From assembly GCF_018448885.1 (NCBI RefSeq), contig NZ_RCWB01000016.1:1-64000 (forward strand): a stretch of DNA of 64,000 bases. Direction: 5' to 3'. This stretch comes from Photorhabdus caribbeanensis. GTDB lineage: Bacteria; Pseudomonadota; Gammaproteobacteria; Enterobacterales; Enterobacteriaceae. The notes beneath the pieces were generated by a model, which had not been told where the DNA came from, ran no database searches, and was given only the letters and a program-made list of their open reading frames with translations. The position numbers were made by a program, and so were the translations under genes. Positions 32,982-44,506 of the stretch are shown here, one piece after another (the stretch's first letter is position 1; the number at the start of each line of letters is the position of its first letter).

Positions 32982-33526
32982 TGTGCTTGCGCAGCTTGCT
33001 GTCCCGCCTGTTTTTCTCTGGCTTTCTGTTCTTCTGCGTTGTGAACAGTCAATAACTGACGAACGAGTCGGCGAGCGGCTTGTTCACGCATTTCCTGATT
33101 GATTATCTCGTTTTCAGCATCTTTCGCCAGGGCCTCTAATGGGTTGTCGAAAAAAGAGCGGTCAACCCTTGATCGCAATGGATATACGCTGCCATCTGGC
33201 ATAATGACTTGTGCATCAACGTACAGTGTCAATTGGCGTTCGGCAGCCTTACCATCTTGGAAAACAGAGACCGTATCTTTATTTTCAGAAGAGCCGATTA
33301 TCTTCAAAATAGGAATATCCGCGCTACCATCCTCAAGGATAGTGACGTTATTCAGACGAAGCTGTTGGCGAACAGAACGGGCTAGTGGCCCGTATGGGTC
33401 ACTGCTTGTTAATTGCAGCTTTTTGAGTTCCGGTGGCACCTGAGTGGTGCCGCGCAGATGAAAACCGCAGCCAGCGGTGACTAACACCGCCAACCCCAGC
33501 AACAACGTTAAAATACGATGTCGCAC
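32978..33526 (-). CDS. lptE: LPS-assembly lipoprotein LptE
   Basis: Outer-membrane lipoprotein that plugs LptD in the lipopolysaccharide translocon. The signal peptide ends in a lipobox VTAGC (Cys19) followed by GFHLRG, the conserved mature start. Length 182 aa; the last ~25 residues are rich in Gln, Ala and Lys. It sits 13 bp after leuS and overlaps holA. Confidence 0.95.
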   Translation of the reverse strand: MRHRILTLLLGLAVLVTAGCGFHLRGTTQVPPELKKLQLTSSDPYGPLARSVRQQLRLNNVTILEDGSADIPILKIIGSSENKDTVSVFQDGKAAERQLTLYVDAQVIMPDGSVYPLRSRVDRSFFDNPLEALAKDAENEIINQEMREQAARRLVRQLLTVHNAEEQKAREKQAGQQAAQAQ

Positions 33527-33539
33527 ATTGCCTCCTTTA

Positions 33540-36122
33540 TCAGCCGACGACCAGATTCAGCAGTTTGCCTGGTACATAAATGACTTTGCGAATAGTGACG
33601 CCTTCAAGGTATTTCGCCACACCATACTCTTGTGCCGCCAGATCATGAACATATTCTTTCGTCGCATCGGCTGGCACAGTAACACGACCACGCACTTTAC
33701 CATTGACTTGAATGACGACTAACTTAGTATCGTCAACCATTGCCTGTTCATCAGCTTGTGGCCAATCAGCCGTATCAATATCACCTTTACCGCCTAGAGC
33801 TTGCCACATAATAAAGCAAGCATGAGGAGTTATTGGTGACAGCATACGGACAACCGCTAACAGAGCCTCTTGCATCAGAGCGCGATCTTGCTCAGTTTCC
33901 TGTGGCGCACGGGTCAGTTTATTCATTAATTCCATTACCGCAGCGATAGCGGTATTGAATGCCTGGCGGCGACCAACATCATCTGTGACTTTAGCGATGG
34001 TTTTGTGCAGATCACGGAATAGATCTTTTTGTTCCACTGTCAGGTTTGTGATGTCCAGCGGTTGAGTTGCCCCTTTGCTGCTATGTTCATAAACCAGACG
34101 CCACACACGTTTCAGAAAGCGATTTGCCCCTTCAACGCTGGATTCTTGCCATTCCAGCGTCAGCTCTGGCGGCGCAGCGAACATCATAAACAGGCGAACG
34201 GTATCAGCACCATATTTTTCTACCATCAATTGTGGATCAATACCGTTGTTCTTGGATTTAGACATTTTGCTCATGCCGGTATAAACCAGCTCATGGCCTT
34301 CTTTATCCGTCGCTTTAACGATACGGCCTTTATCATCACGCTCAACGATAGTATCTGCCGGGGAAACCCAAATTTTTTCCCCATTTTTGCCGATGTAATA
34401 AAAAGCATCGGCTAGAACCATGCCCTGACATAACAGGCGTTTCGCGGGTTCATTGGAATTGACCAGGCCCGCGTCACGCATCAGTTTGTGGAAGAAACGG
34501 AAGTACATCAGATGCATGATGGCATGTTCGATACCACCGATGTATTGGTCAACTGGCAGCCAATAGTTAGCCGCTGCTGGATCGAGCAGACCTTTGTCAT
34601 AATCTGGACAGGTGTAGCGAGCGTAGTACCAGGAAGATTCCATAAAGGTATCGAAGGTATCTGTCTCACGTAGTGCTGGCTGGCCGTTGATAGTGGTTTT
34701 TGCCCACTCAGGATCAGCTTTAATTGGGCTGGTGATGCCATCCATTTTGACATCTTCCGGCAGAATGACAGGCAGTTGATCTGCTGGAACTGGAACAACC
34801 GTGCCATCTTCCAGCGTTGCCATTGGAATAGGCGCGCCCCAGTAACGTTGACGGGAAACCCCCCAATCACGCAGACGATAGTTAACTTTACGCTTACCTA
34901 CACCCATTTCCACCAGTTTATCAGCAATGGCATTAAAACCGGCTTCATGATTCAGACCGCTAAATTCACCGGAATTAAACAGGACATTTTTATCTGTTAC
35001 CGGGGCTTCATGAACATTTGGTTCATTACCTTCACTGTCCAGAATAACGGCTTTCATTGGCAGGTTATATTTTGTCGCAAATTCCCAATCGCGTTGATCA
35101 TGACCGGGAACTGCCATGACAGCACCAGTGCCGTATTCCATCAGGACGAAGTTTGCAACCCAGATTGCCACTTTCTCTTTGGTCAATGGATGAATAGCAA
35201 ACATACCGGTTGCCATGCCTTTTTTCTCCATTGTTGCCATATCTGCTTCTGCAACTTTGGTATTACGGCACTCATCAATGAAAGCAACCAGTTCAGCATT
35301 ATTTTCTGCTGCTTGTTTTGCCAGAGGATGACCGGCGGCAACCGCAACATAAGTGGCGCCGAGGAACGTATCAGGGCGAGTGGTATAGACGGTCAGTTTC
35401 TCCTGACTATCAGCCACATCAAAAGTGATTTCTACCCCTTCGGAGCGACCAATCCAATTGCGCTGCATGATTTTGACCTGTTCAGGCCACTCTTCCAGCG
35501 TATCCAGATCATTTAACAACTCTTCGGCATAATCAGTGATCTTGATAAACCATTGCGGAATTTCTTTACGTTCCACTTTAGTGTCACAACGCCAACAACA
35601 GCCATCGACCACTTGTTCATTAGCTAGAACGGTCAGATCGTGAGGGCACCAGTTAACTGCGGAGGTTTTTTTATAAACCAGGCCCCTTTCATACAATTTG
35701 GTGAAGAACCATTGTTCCCAACGGTAATATTCTGGGGTACAGGTTGTGACTTCACGATCCCAATCGTAACCGAAGCCCAGTGTTTTCAACTGACCTTTCA
35801 TATATTCGATGTTGGCATAGGTCCACGGAGCGGGCGCGGTATTGTTTTTAACCGCGGCCCCTTCCGCAGGCAGGCCAAACGCATCCCAACCGATAGGTTG
35901 CAGGACGTTTTTACCCAGCATACGTTGGTAGCGAGAGATAACATCGCCGATAGTGTAATTGCGTACATGGCCCATGTGTAGTCGGCCAGAAGGGTAAGGT
36001 AGCATGGACAGGCAGTAATATTTTTCTTTGCTGCTATCTTCTGTCACTTTAAAAGTTTGCTTCTCTTGCCAGTGAAGCTGAACTTGCGGCTCTATATCTT
36101 CTGGACGGTATTGTTCTTGCAT
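33540..36122 (-). CDS. leuS: Leucyl-tRNA synthetase
   Basis: Class I aminoacyl-tRNA synthetase charging tRNA-Leu. The HIGH motif is HMGH at 49-52 and the KMSKS motif KMSKSKNN is near residue 620. The CP1 editing domain lies between, with the threonine-rich region [15 protein letters not shown] and [15 protein letters not shown]. The length of 860 aa equals E. coli. It is the first gene of leuS-lptE-holA-nadD. Confidence 0.98.
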   Translation of the reverse strand: MQEQYRPEDIEPQVQLHWQEKQTFKVTEDSSKEKYYCLSMLPYPSGRLHMGHVRNYTIGDVISRYQRMLGKNVLQPIGWDAFGLPAEGAAVKNNTAPAPWTYANIEYMKGQLKTLGFGYDWDREVTTCTPEYYRWEQWFFTKLYERGLVYKKTSAVNWCPHDLTVLANEQVVDGCCWRCDTKVERKEIPQWFIKITDYAEELLNDLDTLEEWPEQVKIMQRNWIGRSEGVEITFDVADSQEKLTVYTTRPDTFLGATYVAVAAGHPLAKQAAENNAELVAFIDECRNTKVAEADMATMEKKGMATGMFAIHPLTKEKVAIWVANFVLMEYGTGAVMAVPGHDQRDWEFATKYNLPMKAVILDSEGNEPNVHEAPVTDKNVLFNSGEFSGLNHEAGFNAIADKLVEMGVGKRKVNYRLRDWGVSRQRYWGAPIPMATLEDGTVVPVPADQLPVILPEDVKMDGITSPIKADPEWAKTTINGQPALRETDTFDTFMESSWYYARYTCPDYDKGLLDPAAANYWLPVDQYIGGIEHAIMHLMYFRFFHKLMRDAGLVNSNEPAKRLLCQGMVLADAFYYIGKNGEKIWVSPADTIVERDDKGRIVKATDKEGHELVYTGMSKMSKSKNNGIDPQLMVEKYGADTVRLFMMFAAPPELTLEWQESSVEGANRFLKRVWRLVYEHSSKGATQPLDITNLTVEQKDLFRDLHKTIAKVTDDVGRRQAFNTAIAAVMELMNKLTRAPQETEQDRALMQEALLAVVRMLSPITPHACFIMWQALGGKGDIDTADWPQADEQAMVDDTKLVVIQVNGKVRGRVTVPADATKEYVHDLAAQEYGVAKYLEGVTIRKVIYVPGKLLNLVVG

Positions 36123-36240
36123 GGCACCGATAATCCTATGGTGAGTAAAAAGCTACGCTTGTAGCAATCATTTAGTTAGTAAAATATGAGATCGGCATAG
36201 CATATCTGATTTGATATATAAGAAACAGTGGTTCTGAGGG

Positions 36241-36269
36241 AAAATCCGATGGCGACGGGGGCCGCCACC
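36241..36269 (-). terminator. Probable terminator of gltIJKL
   Basis: On the minus strand GGTGGCGGC pairs with GTCGCCATC (two G-T pairs) around CCCC and continues GGATTTTCC. It starts 15 bp after the gltL stop codon. Confidence 0.6.
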
Positions 36270-36284
36270 GGAGATGAAATGAGG

Positions 36285-37013
36285 CTAATGCAGAATTTTA
36301 GCAAGAAATTCTTTGGCGCGATCTGATTTTGGATTCGCAAAGAAATCTTCTTTCTTACTATCTTCAACAATTTTGCCTTCATCCATAAAGATAACTCGGT
36401 TAGCTACCTTACGCGCGAAGCCCATCTCGTGAGTAACAACCATCATGGTCATCCCTTCGTCTGCCAGTTTAACCATGACATCAAGCACTTCATTGATCAT
36501 TTCAGGGTCGAGTGCGGATGTGGGTTCGTCGAATAACATGGCAATCGGGTCCATACAAAGGGCACGGGCGATTGCTACACGTTGCTGCTGACCACCGGAA
36601 AGTTGAGACGGGAATTTATCTGCTTGACTGGCAAGCCCAACGCGTTCAAGTAATTTCAACCCTTTTTCTTCCGCCGCTTTTTTATCACGATTAAGCACTT
36701 TAATCTGCGCTAGAGTTAAATTCTCAATGATGGATAGATGGGGGAACAGCTCGAAATGCTGGAACACCATACCAACTTTAGAACGTAGTTGTGCCAGATT
36801 GGTGTTTTTATCATTAACTTTAATGTCATTAACTAGAATTTCACCCTGTTGGATGGATTCCAGACCATTAACCGTTTTTATCAGGGTGGATTTGCCTGAG
36901 CCAGATGGGCCGCAGACCACAACGACTTCACCTTTTTTAACTTCAGTTGAGCAGTCGGAGAGAACCTGAAATTGGCCATACCACTTGGATACATTTTTCA
37001 GGGAGATCATCAA
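36285..37013 (-). CDS. gltL: Glutamate/aspartate ABC transporter ATPase GltL
   Basis: ATP-binding subunit of the glutamate/aspartate importer. Walker [10 protein letters not shown] (about residue 35), Q-loop [10 protein letters not shown], signature LSGGQQQR and Walker [13 protein letters not shown] are intact. Length 242 aa (E. coli 241). Its start overlaps gltK by 4 bp. Confidence 0.96.
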   Translation of the reverse strand: MMISLKNVSKWYGQFQVLSDCSTEVKKGEVVVVCGPSGSGKSTLIKTVNGLESIQQGEILVNDIKVNDKNTNLAQLRSKVGMVFQHFELFPHLSIIENLTLAQIKVLNRDKKAAEEKGLKLLERVGLASQADKFPSQLSGGQQQRVAIARALCMDPIAMLFDEPTSALDPEMINEVLDVMVKLADEGMTMMVVTHEMGFARKVANRVIFMDEGKIVEDSKKEDFFANPKSDRAKEFLAKILH

Positions 37014-37684
37014 ACAGTCCTTTTCTTCAAATAGTTAACCAGCATAGATGCGGCAATACTAATAATAAAATAAACCAAACCAGCAAATAGGATCATTTCG
37101 ACCTGAGTGCCATCACGCTCACCGATATTTGCCGCAGTACGGAAAAAGTCCGCCAGACTGAGCACATACACCAATGAGGTGTCTTGAAACAGTACGATCC
37201 CCTGTGTCAGTAACAGTGGGGTCATCGCACGGAATGCTTGAGGCAGGATAACCAGCCTCATACTTTGCATTGGCGTCATACCCAATGCCAGTGCTGCCGA
37301 AGATTGCCCGCGGGAAATACTCTGAATTCCTGCCCGGATAATTTCTGAATAGTAGGCGGCTTCGAAAAAGGCAAACGCGACCATAGCTGAAATTAAACGA
37401 ATATCTGTTTTCGGAGAAATCCCCAGAACATTCTGCACTAGACTAGGCACAATCAGGTAGAACCATAACAGTACCATAACTAGTGGCACAGAACGGAACA
37501 GATTGACATATAAAGTGGCAAACCAGCTCAGTATTTTTACCGAAGAGAGCCGCATCACGGCTAACACGGTTCCCCAGAGAATACCGACAACAACAGCAAT
37601 AATAGTGATTTTTGCTGTAATGACTAAGCCTTGTAGTAGAAACGGGATACTGGGGATAATCGAACTCCAGTCAAACTCGTACAT
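37010..37684 (-). CDS. gltK: Glutamate/aspartate ABC permease GltK
   Basis: Inner-membrane permease, HisM/ArtQ type, with about five helices in 224 aa (the E. coli length). The EAA-like loop [20 protein letters not shown] is near residue 135. The start directly abuts the gltJ stop, so the two permease subunits are co-translated. Confidence 0.95.
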   Translation of the reverse strand: MYEFDWSSIIPSIPFLLQGLVITAKITIIAVVVGILWGTVLAVMRLSSVKILSWFATLYVNLFRSVPLVMVLLWFYLIVPSLVQNVLGISPKTDIRLISAMVAFAFFEAAYYSEIIRAGIQSISRGQSSAALALGMTPMQSMRLVILPQAFRAMTPLLLTQGIVLFQDTSLVYVLSLADFFRTAANIGERDGTQVEMILFAGLVYFIISIAASMLVNYLKKRTV

Positions 37685-38425
37685 TTATTGACCTCCAATA
37701 TTACCCGGTAAACGTACTTTTTTCTCAAGCAAGTGCATGGCAAGCATGATCACCAGATTGATTCCGACATAGGCCAGTGTAATTGCCGTGAATGTCTCAT
37801 AAGCATGCGCTGAGTAATCAAGTAACTTACCTGCCTGTGCTGCCATATCGACCAGGCCAATAGTGGAGGCGATGGCGGAGTTTTTTACCAGATTCATCAT
37901 TTCTGACGTCATGGGTGGAATGATTACTCGATAGGCATTGGGTAATAGGACATAGCGATAGGTTTGCGGCAAGGTTAGCCCCATTGCCAGCCCTGCCGAT
38001 TTCTGACCGCGTGGTAATGATTGTATGGCGGCACGAACCTGCTCACACATCCGTGCCGCGGTGAAAAGACCTAAACAGACAGTGGATGAGAGAAAAAATT
38101 GAATATTAGGGTCCAGTTCGGTTTTAAACCATAAACTGATTTTTTCTGGCAGTAGTTCAGGTACAACCAGATACCAGATAAAAAATTGAACTATCAGTGG
38201 TACGTTACGAAAAAGCTCAACATAACAGGTACCTATCCCAGATAATATTTTATTGGGAACAGTGCGCAAGATGCCGAACAGTGAGCCGACAATGAAAGCG
38301 ATAATCCAGGCGCAGATAGACAAGGCAATCGTCACCTGAAATCCAGCTATCAACCAGCCTAGATAAGTCGTATTGCCGAAAGGGGCCGCTTGCAGAAAGA
38401 TGCCCCAGTTCCAATCGATTGACAT
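37685..38425 (-). CDS. gltJ: Glutamate/aspartate ABC permease GltJ
   Basis: Second permease subunit of the importer. Starting at the ATG at 38425 the protein begins MSIDWNWGIFLQ and has 246 aa, exactly as in E. coli; the longer frame to 38533 is upstream non-coding sequence. The EAA loop reads GLAMGLTLPQTYRYVLLPNA. It is separated from gltI by 131 bp. Confidence 0.95.
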   Translation of the reverse strand: MSIDWNWGIFLQAAPFGNTTYLGWLIAGFQVTIALSICAWIIAFIVGSLFGILRTVPNKILSGIGTCYVELFRNVPLIVQFFIWYLVVPELLPEKISLWFKTELDPNIQFFLSSTVCLGLFTAARMCEQVRAAIQSLPRGQKSAGLAMGLTLPQTYRYVLLPNAYRVIIPPMTSEMMNLVKNSAIASTIGLVDMAAQAGKLLDYSAHAYETFTAITLAYVGINLVIMLAMHLLEKKVRLPGNIGGQ

Positions 38426-38556
38426 AATAATACTCCCTGTGAGGGTGTAGCTTGATCCCCTGAAAGCGATTGATTGGCTGAGAAAAAAAGCGAGGTAGGG
38501 AACGGCCACCTCGCACCCTGTGATGCCAATCAAATAGTCATTTTTTAATTATATTT

Positions 38557-39450
38557 CTAGTCAAGCGCCTTATCATTTGGCGATTTAAATAGTGCTTTCA
38601 TTTCATCAGACAAAGAGAAATTCAAATTCAGGTTCTTGGGTGGAATCGGGTGTTTGAACCAGCGCTCAAATGACTTCTCTGCCACTCCAGAGGTTTGCGC
38701 CTGAACAATGGTCTCATCGATCAGCTTCTTGAATTGAAGATCGTCTTTGCGTGATATACAACCATAGGCTTCTCTAGACTGAGGTGTGCCAACAATTTCC
38801 CATTGATCAGGTTTTTTCGCTTTGGCGCGTTCACCTGCTAGCAGAGCATCGTCCACCATAAAGGCGATGGCACGGCCGGACTCCAGAGTACGGAATGAGT
38901 CGCCATGATCTTTTGCACTGATGATGCGCATTTTCATGTTTTTCTCATCGTTAAGTTTATTCAGCAATATTTCAGATGTGGTACCTGCTGAGACAACGAC
39001 ATTTTTACCGGCTAAATCAGGGAAATCTTTTATACCGGAACCTTTTTTAGTCAACAAACGTGTATTAACAATAAAGATAGAGTTTGAGAAAGAGACTTGT
39101 TTTTGGCGTTCAAGGTTATTGGAAGTGGAACCGCATTCGAAATCATAAGTGCCATTTTGTAGCAATGGGATGCGATTTTGAGAAGTCACGGGTATCAATT
39201 TTACTTGCAGATTTGGCATATCCAGTTTCTTCTTCACTGCTTCAACAATCAGATTAGAATAATCCTGAGAGTAGCCGACGACTTTTTGCTGATTATCGTA
39301 GTAAGCAAAAGGTACGGAAGATTCACGATGCCCTACAATGATCACGCCATCGTCTTTAATCTTTTTCAGTGTTCCCGTTAACTCTTCGGCCTGAACAGCC
39401 CCCGCCATGCCAAGTAACATCATAGTTAGTACTAGGTTACGCATACGCAT
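38557..39450 (-). CDS. gltI: Glutamate/aspartate periplasmic binding protein GltI
   Basis: Solute-binding protein (family 3) of the importer. The signal peptide runs to about residue 22 (GAVQA). The mature start includes GVIIVGHRESSVPFAYYD, and the ligand-binding segments GTTSEILLNKLN and DDALLAG are conserved. I chose the ATG at 39450 (297 aa) because GGAG lies six bases upstream; the open frame reaches 39576 without conservation. It heads the gltIJKL operon. Confidence 0.95.
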   Translation of the reverse strand: MRMRNLVLTMMLLGMAGAVQAEELTGTLKKIKDDGVIIVGHRESSVPFAYYDNQQKVVGYSQDYSNLIVEAVKKKLDMPNLQVKLIPVTSQNRIPLLQNGTYDFECGSTSNNLERQKQVSFSNSIFIVNTRLLTKKGSGIKDFPDLAGKNVVVSAGTTSEILLNKLNDEKNMKMRIISAKDHGDSFRTLESGRAIAFMVDDALLAGERAKAKKPDQWEIVGTPQSREAYGCISRKDDLQFKKLIDETIVQAQTSGVAEKSFERWFKHPIPPKNLNLNFSLSDEMKALFKSPNDKALD

Positions 39451-39894
39451 ATACAACTCCTTTAATGTGGCTATCGTTTGCGATGTTGTTGTGTTTGCAA
39501 AAGTCTCTCTGTGATTTGTTTTTAATCGAGGATCATTTGCTGTTATATGTATATATAGTGTTAAAAAATAGTACAAAAGGGTTAGTCAATGAAAATGAAT
39601 TGTTTCTATTTCGGGAGCTGTCTCGCACTATAAATGAACAATGTTGTTTATCTTGCACAATAAAGGTGCGTGATTATCATTTTTTTAGTGCGTTTTCCCA
39701 TTTTGGGTTAGTGAAACAGCTATTTTCCTTTTCATTCATAGATATAGCAGCAATTAGCGTGCCAAAATAATAAAGGGAGGGAAAATTAGCACTAATAAGT
39801 TGTTTAAGTAAGTTATTTGCATAGCATAGAGTGATATCAGTTATTGAGGATTAGCAGGGTTAATTATCGCTAGTAATTAACCTTGCTGAATTTC
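39451..39894. other. gltI upstream region and AhpD-gene 3' hairpin
   Basis: 444 bp with no credible gene. A 14-bp stem at 39853-39866/39874-39887 (AGCAGGGTTAATTA with its near-exact complement) lies directly after the stop of the AhpD-like gene and may define its 3' end, but it lacks a T tract on the minus strand. A plus-strand open frame (39465-39770) has no Shine-Dalgarno and is probably spurious. Confidence 0.5.
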
Positions 39895-40356
39895 TTAGGA
39901 TAGGTCAGTGGTAGAATTGGGCAAAGTATATTTCATACCAATTGCCAGACGATTCCATAGGTTGATAAGGCCGATTAACAATGTTAAATCGACAATCTCT
40001 TTTTCATCAAACTCCGCCAATAGTGGAGTGTAATGTTCATCTTCTGCTCCAGTTTCGACAATCCGAGATAAAGCATCTGCCCAGCCTAAAGCCGCACTTT
40101 CCCGTGATGTAAAAATAGTCGCTTCTTTCCAGGCGCTTAGGAGGTAAAGCTTTTGTTCGCTATTTCCTGCTTTACGGGCAGCTTTGGAATGCATATTAAG
40201 GCAAAAGGCACAGCCATTGATTTGGGAAACTCTGACTTTGATGAGTTCGATGAGTGCCTTACCGAGAGTAGATTGGTAAGTTAATTCATCAACTTTTACG
40301 ACAGCGTTATAAAGCTCTGGTGAAATTTCCGATGGTTGCAGACGTTTTGCTTGCAT
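39895..40356 (-). CDS. AhpD-like carboxymuconolactone decarboxylase family protein
   Basis: A 153-aa protein of the CMD/AhpD fold. The redox or base motif NGCAFCLNMHSKAA at about residues 47-60 gives the CxxC...H arrangement of AhpD-type alkylhydroperoxidases. Members reduce peroxides or remain uncharacterised; the partner reductase is not encoded nearby. The ATG has GGAGT upstream. It is inserted between gltI and lnt, where E. coli has no such gene, and appears monocistronic. The family assignment is sure and the substrate unknown. Confidence 0.82.
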   Translation of the reverse strand: MQAKRLQPSEISPELYNAVVKVDELTYQSTLGKALIELIKVRVSQINGCAFCLNMHSKAARKAGNSEQKLYLLSAWKEATIFTSRESAALGWADALSRIVETGAEDEHYTPLLAEFDEKEIVDLTLLIGLINLWNRLAIGMKYTLPNSTTDLS

Positions 40357-40486
40357 AACTTGTTACTCCTTTGTTTTTCTATCAATTGGATGGAAAATGG
40401 ATTAAAAGTTAATCTGTTTCTGCATAGTGCAAAGGAATAGTGCAAGGGAGCAATTTCGCTCCCTTTTGATGATATGGATATTTGGA

Positions 40487-42016
40487 TCAAATTTTACGGC
40501 GGTTATATGTTAAGGCAAACAGGGCAAACAATACGGTAATTATCCATACCGGCCAGTTACCCCAGCGAGCATAAGGTGTTATCCCGGTTGCGGGTGTCAC
40601 TTTAGCTGCCAAAACATTACGGGTAAATTGTGGGAGTGCTGCTTGCACTTCTCCGTCCGGGCTGATAACGGCTGTAATGCCGTTGTTGGTACCACGTAGT
40701 AATGGGCGTCCTAATTCGAGGGAGCGCATGCGTGCCATTTGGAAATGTTGCCAGGGGCCAATTGAACTACCAAACCAAGCATCATTGGAAACAGTGAGTA
40801 AAAATTCGGTATCCGGTTTGAAATTCGCACGAACCTGTTCACCCAGTATAATTTCATAACAAATCGCGGTGGTCAGGTTATATCCTGCAACAGAAAGCTG
40901 TGGTTGAATGTAGTTGCCACGGCTGAATGAAGACATGGGTAAATTGAAGAATGGCGCCAAGGGGCGGAGTAGAGATTCCAGTGGAACAAATTCGCCGAAT
41001 GGTACCAGATGATATTTATCGTAACGAATAGCTGCCGGATATTGATAAGGTATTTTATCGCCGAGGACAATCACGCTGTTATAGATCTTATCACTGTCGC
41101 CAACGGCTCTTTCATCGACGATACCGGTAATAAGACTGGTATGTTGATTGCGTAACAGTTCGTCCAATTTTGTTAGAAAATGACGTTGATAACTTTCCAA
41201 TGAAGGAATAGCAGATTCCGGCCAGATGATTATCGGTGTTTTGCCGATATATGGCAGGCTGTTGTCCATGTAGATGTCCATAGTTTCGTTGAGCATATGG
41301 GGGGCCCATTTCAGGGATTGTGGGATATTTCCCTGAACGAGCGCGACATCAACTGTTTTTTCAGGCAGTAGGTTGTACCACTGATAATGGCGTATTGGCC
41401 ACGGTAATAGTAAAATGGCGACAGCGATAATACCGACGACTATTTTCCGATGTATGACGGCCAGAACGAATAACCCACTAATAGCCATTAACAGGAATGT
41501 GATGGCTTCAACACCCAAAATTGGTGCAATGGCTTTCATTGGACCATCTAATTGGCTATAGCCGAATTGTAGCCAAGGGAAACCGGTTAGAATCCAGCCT
41601 CGCAGGAATTCAGTAAGTTGCCATAATGCAGGTGCTGCTACAGCCAGCCTCACCCCGTTCGTTTTTGCGAAGAAGCGATTGAGTAATCCAGCGAATAAAG
41701 CAGGATAGAGCGAGAGATAGGCGGCAAGTAATATGACCAGCAGAATATTGACCACGGTTGGCATGCCGCCGAAATTGGCAATGCTGACATATACCCAGTT
41801 TGTACCACTGCCAAACAGACCGAATCCCCAACAAAAAGCAATAAATGCCGCTTGTCGGGGTGTCCTGTTCAAAGTCAGAAGCTGTAGTCCAAACAGGGAG
41901 ATAATAGCGGCAGGCCAGAAGTCAAAAGGTGAAAAAGCCAGTGTTCCACTGGCTCCAAAAAACAGTGCCAGTAAGGCGCGCAGCCGCTGGCAATTTAATA
42001 ATGAAGCTTTGTTCAT
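40487..42016 (-). CDS. lnt: Apolipoprotein N-acyltransferase Lnt
   Basis: Inner-membrane enzyme adding the third acyl chain to the N-terminal cysteine of lipoproteins. About six N-terminal helices precede a nitrilase-like periplasmic domain. The catalytic Glu is in [10 protein letters not shown], the Lys in the [14 protein letters not shown] segment and the Cys in TAICYEII. Length 509 aa (E. coli 512). It lies 7 bp after corC in the ybeZ-ybeY-corC-lnt operon. Confidence 0.96.
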   Translation of the reverse strand: MNKASLLNCQRLRALLALFFGASGTLAFSPFDFWPAAIISLFGLQLLTLNRTPRQAAFIAFCWGFGLFGSGTNWVYVSIANFGGMPTVVNILLVILLAAYLSLYPALFAGLLNRFFAKTNGVRLAVAAPALWQLTEFLRGWILTGFPWLQFGYSQLDGPMKAIAPILGVEAITFLLMAISGLFVLAVIHRKIVVGIIAVAILLLPWPIRHYQWYNLLPEKTVDVALVQGNIPQSLKWAPHMLNETMDIYMDNSLPYIGKTPIIIWPESAIPSLESYQRHFLTKLDELLRNQHTSLITGIVDERAVGDSDKIYNSVIVLGDKIPYQYPAAIRYDKYHLVPFGEFVPLESLLRPLAPFFNLPMSSFSRGNYIQPQLSVAGYNLTTAICYEIILGEQVRANFKPDTEFLLTVSNDAWFGSSIGPWQHFQMARMRSLELGRPLLRGTNNGITAVISPDGEVQAALPQFTRNVLAAKVTPATGITPYARWGNWPVWIITVLFALFALTYNRRKI

Positions 42017-42023
42017 TCAGATT

Positions 42024-42905
42024 TTATTCTTCTTCAAGGTTAGGTATTGGCGCATCGTCCGGTATCGTAACATAAACCTGAATAATTCTTCGGCTATCGG
42101 CCATAGCAACTTTAAAGAGATAACCGTTGATATCAACGGACTCCCCTCTGGCTGGCAAATGACCGAATGCCTGCATAACCAGACCGCCAATAGTATCCAC
42201 TTCTTCATCGCTGAATTGGGTGCTAAAGGCTTCATTAAAGTCTTCAATCTGAGTCAGCGCTCGTACCGTATAGGTATGACGGCTCAAGGCACGAATATCG
42301 ACATCTTCTTCTTCATCGTATTCGTCTTCAATTTCACCGACGATCAGCTCAAGAATATCTTCGATAGTGACCAGACCCGATACGCCGCCAAACTCATCAA
42401 TGACGATTGCCATATGATAACGTTGAGAACGGAACTCTTTCAGCATGCGGTCAACCCGTTTACTTTCAGGTACAACGACAGCCTGACGCAGAACCTTATC
42501 TATGCTGAATGGTGGGGCATCGGTGCGCATAAATGGCAATAGGTCTTTTGCCATTAAAATCCCTTCAATATGATCTTTATCTTCACTGATCACAGGGAAA
42601 CGAGAGTGAGCCGAATCGATAATTACGTCCAGACATTCGTCCAGGGTTTGATTACGTTTTAAGGTAACGATTTGAGAACGGGGGATCATGATATCCCGGA
42701 CACGCTGATCGGAAATATCCATTACCCCTTCGAGCATATCGCGGGTATCAGGATCAATCAGATCGTTTTGTTCAGAGTCACGGATCAGTTCCACCAGTTC
42801 ATCACGGCTTTTTGGCTCACCGTGAAAAAGCTGGTTAAGAAGAAGAGTGAAAAACCCTTTCTTAGGGCCAGGGTTATCGTTACTTGAAGGATGGTCGTCG
42901 CTCAT
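42024..42905 (-). CDS. corC: CorC/YbeX, CBS-domain protein of Mg/Co efflux
   Basis: Cytosolic protein with two CBS domains (about residues 70-190, first segment [13 protein letters not shown]) followed by a CorC/HlyC domain. Homologues affect Mg2+/Co2+ efflux and ribosome maturation. There is an acidic stretch [10 protein letters not shown] near residue 195. Length 293 aa (E. coli 292). It is flanked by ybeY upstream (72 bp) and lnt downstream. Confidence 0.94.
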   Translation of the reverse strand: MSDDHPSSNDNPGPKKGFFTLLLNQLFHGEPKSRDELVELIRDSEQNDLIDPDTRDMLEGVMDISDQRVRDIMIPRSQIVTLKRNQTLDECLDVIIDSAHSRFPVISEDKDHIEGILMAKDLLPFMRTDAPPFSIDKVLRQAVVVPESKRVDRMLKEFRSQRYHMAIVIDEFGGVSGLVTIEDILELIVGEIEDEYDEEEDVDIRALSRHTYTVRALTQIEDFNEAFSTQFSDEEVDTIGGLVMQAFGHLPARGESVDINGYLFKVAMADSRRIIQVYVTIPDDAPIPNLEEE

Positions 42906-42977
42906 GGCGTTTTAATGAAAATTTCCCATTAAATAAGTTATTGTTGGTATTTTTTAGCATAAAAATGGTACGAATGG

Positions 42978-43445
42978 TTACTTTTTTTCTGCAAGGTAGG
43001 GGTCAGCATAACCTAACGCTTGCATAATTTCTGTTTCCAAAGATTCCATTTCTTCTGCTTCATCATCTTCGATATGGTCATAACCCAGCAAATGTAGGCA
43101 GCCGTGCACAACCATATGCGCCCAATGTTCTTCTACTGTTTTTTGTTGTTCCTCCGCTTCTTTTTCAACAACCTGACGACAGATAATGAGATCGCCAAGC
43201 AGGGGTAAATCAACCTCTGGTGGGGCTTCAAATGGGAAAGATAACACATTTGTTGGCTTATCTTTACCACGGTAGGTCAGATTTAAATCGTGGCTTTCTG
43301 CCTCATCAACAATACGGATAGTGACTTCACTTTCTGGTTGAAATTGAGGCAAAACCCCATCCAGCCAGCGCTGGAACAGGGTTTCTTCAGGAAGACCTTG
43401 TGAATGTTCACAAGCAATTTGTAAATCAAGTATGACTGAACTCAT
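42978..43445 (-). CDS. ybeY: Endoribonuclease YbeY
   Basis: Metal-dependent RNase needed for 16S rRNA 3' end maturation and 70S quality control. The zinc motif [15 protein letters not shown] (H-x3-H-x5-H type) is near residue 114. Length 155 aa as in E. coli. It overlaps the ybeZ stop by 4 bp (ATGA), showing translational coupling. Confidence 0.95.
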   Translation of the reverse strand: MSSVILDLQIACEHSQGLPEETLFQRWLDGVLPQFQPESEVTIRIVDEAESHDLNLTYRGKDKPTNVLSFPFEAPPEVDLPLLGDLIICRQVVEKEAEEQQKTVEEHWAHMVVHGCLHLLGYDHIEDDEAEEMESLETEIMQALGYADPYLAEKK

Positions 43446-44491
43446 TGTGCTTCCTGCTTGCGTTGCTCATTAAGTGCCTGTTTGCGTTTTTGCTCGGTTG
43501 CTTCCCACTCTTCATAGGCAATGACAACTTTGGCAACCACCGGATGGCGGACAACATCATCACTGTGGAAAAAGTTGAAACTCAGCTCGCCGACGCCTGA
43601 TAGAACTTCAATGGCGTGGCGTAGGCCGGATTTCTGCCCACGAGGCAGGTCGATCTGCGTAACGTCGCCGGTAACAACCGCTTTGGAGTTGAAGCCGATA
43701 CGGGTCAGGAACATTTTCATCTGTTCGATGGTTGTGTTCTGGCTCTCATCCAGAATAATAAAAGCGTCGTTTAAGGTTCGTCCACGCATATAAGCTAACG
43801 GAGCAACTTCAATAACGTTACGCTCGATCAGCTTTTCAACTTTTTCAAAACCTAGCATTTCAAATAGAGCATCGTAGAGTGGACGCAGGTACGGATCAAC
43901 TTTTTGGCTCAGGTCGCCAGGTAGAAAACCCAACTTTTCGCCCGCTTCTACTGCCGGTCGGGTTAGCAGGATACGGCGGATTTCCTGCCGTTCCAGAGCA
44001 TCAACCGCAGCAGCGACGGCCAGGTAAGTTTTTCCCGTACCGGCAGGGCCAATCCCAAACGTAATATCATGGCTAAGAATATTGGCAATATACTGCGCCT
44101 GATTGGGCGTACGTGGTTTTACCATGCCGCGTTTGGTGCGAATGTTAACGGCTTTACCGTATTCGGGTATGCTCTCGGCGGTTTGCTCCAGAACCCGGCT
44201 CTCGGTGATTGCCAGATGGATCTGTTCTGGTTTGATATCAGAGATCACCCCACGGATAGGGGAAGTTTCCGCATATAAATGACGTAGGATATTAGTGGCT
44301 GCGCTAACGCACAGCGGTTTACCCATCAGCTTAAAACGGTTATCACGACGGCTGATTTCAATACCTAACCGGCGTTCAAGCTGCTTTAAATTGTCGTCAA
44401 ACGGCCCACACAGGCTCATTAGGCGCTGATTATCGGCTGGTTCAAGGAAAATTTCCTGAGTTGCTATTTGTGAATGAATTTGTTGAATCAC
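43442..44491 (-). CDS. ybeZ: PhoH-like ATPase YbeZ
   Basis: PhoH-family P-loop NTPase. Walker [10 protein letters not shown] is near residue 143 and Walker [11 protein letters not shown] near 240. The N-terminal KH-like region suggests RNA contact. It works with YbeY in rRNA processing in homologues. Length 349 aa (E. coli 346). It lies 15 bp after miaB. Confidence 0.94.
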   Translation of the reverse strand: MIQQIHSQIATQEIFLEPADNQRLMSLCGPFDDNLKQLERRLGIEISRRDNRFKLMGKPLCVSAATNILRHLYAETSPIRGVISDIKPEQIHLAITESRVLEQTAESIPEYGKAVNIRTKRGMVKPRTPNQAQYIANILSHDITFGIGPAGTGKTYLAVAAAVDALERQEIRRILLTRPAVEAGEKLGFLPGDLSQKVDPYLRPLYDALFEMLGFEKVEKLIERNVIEVAPLAYMRGRTLNDAFIILDESQNTTIEQMKMFLTRIGFNSKAVVTGDVTQIDLPRGQKSGLRHAIEVLSGVGELSFNFFHSDDVVRHPVVAKVVIAYEEWEATEQKRKQALNEQRKQEAQ

Positions 44492-44506
44492 TGATTATCT
44501 CTATAT

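Noticed and set aside
34776-35516. 246-codon plus-strand frame inside leuS
   Set aside because: Exact antisense of the leuS editing domain; a codon-bias shadow.
39465-39770. 101-codon plus-strand frame upstream of gltI
   Set aside because: No Shine-Dalgarno, low-complexity hydrophobic product, overlaps the gltI promoter region.
41733-42542. 269-codon plus-strand frame over lnt and corC
   Set aside because: Antisense shadow of two well-identified genes.
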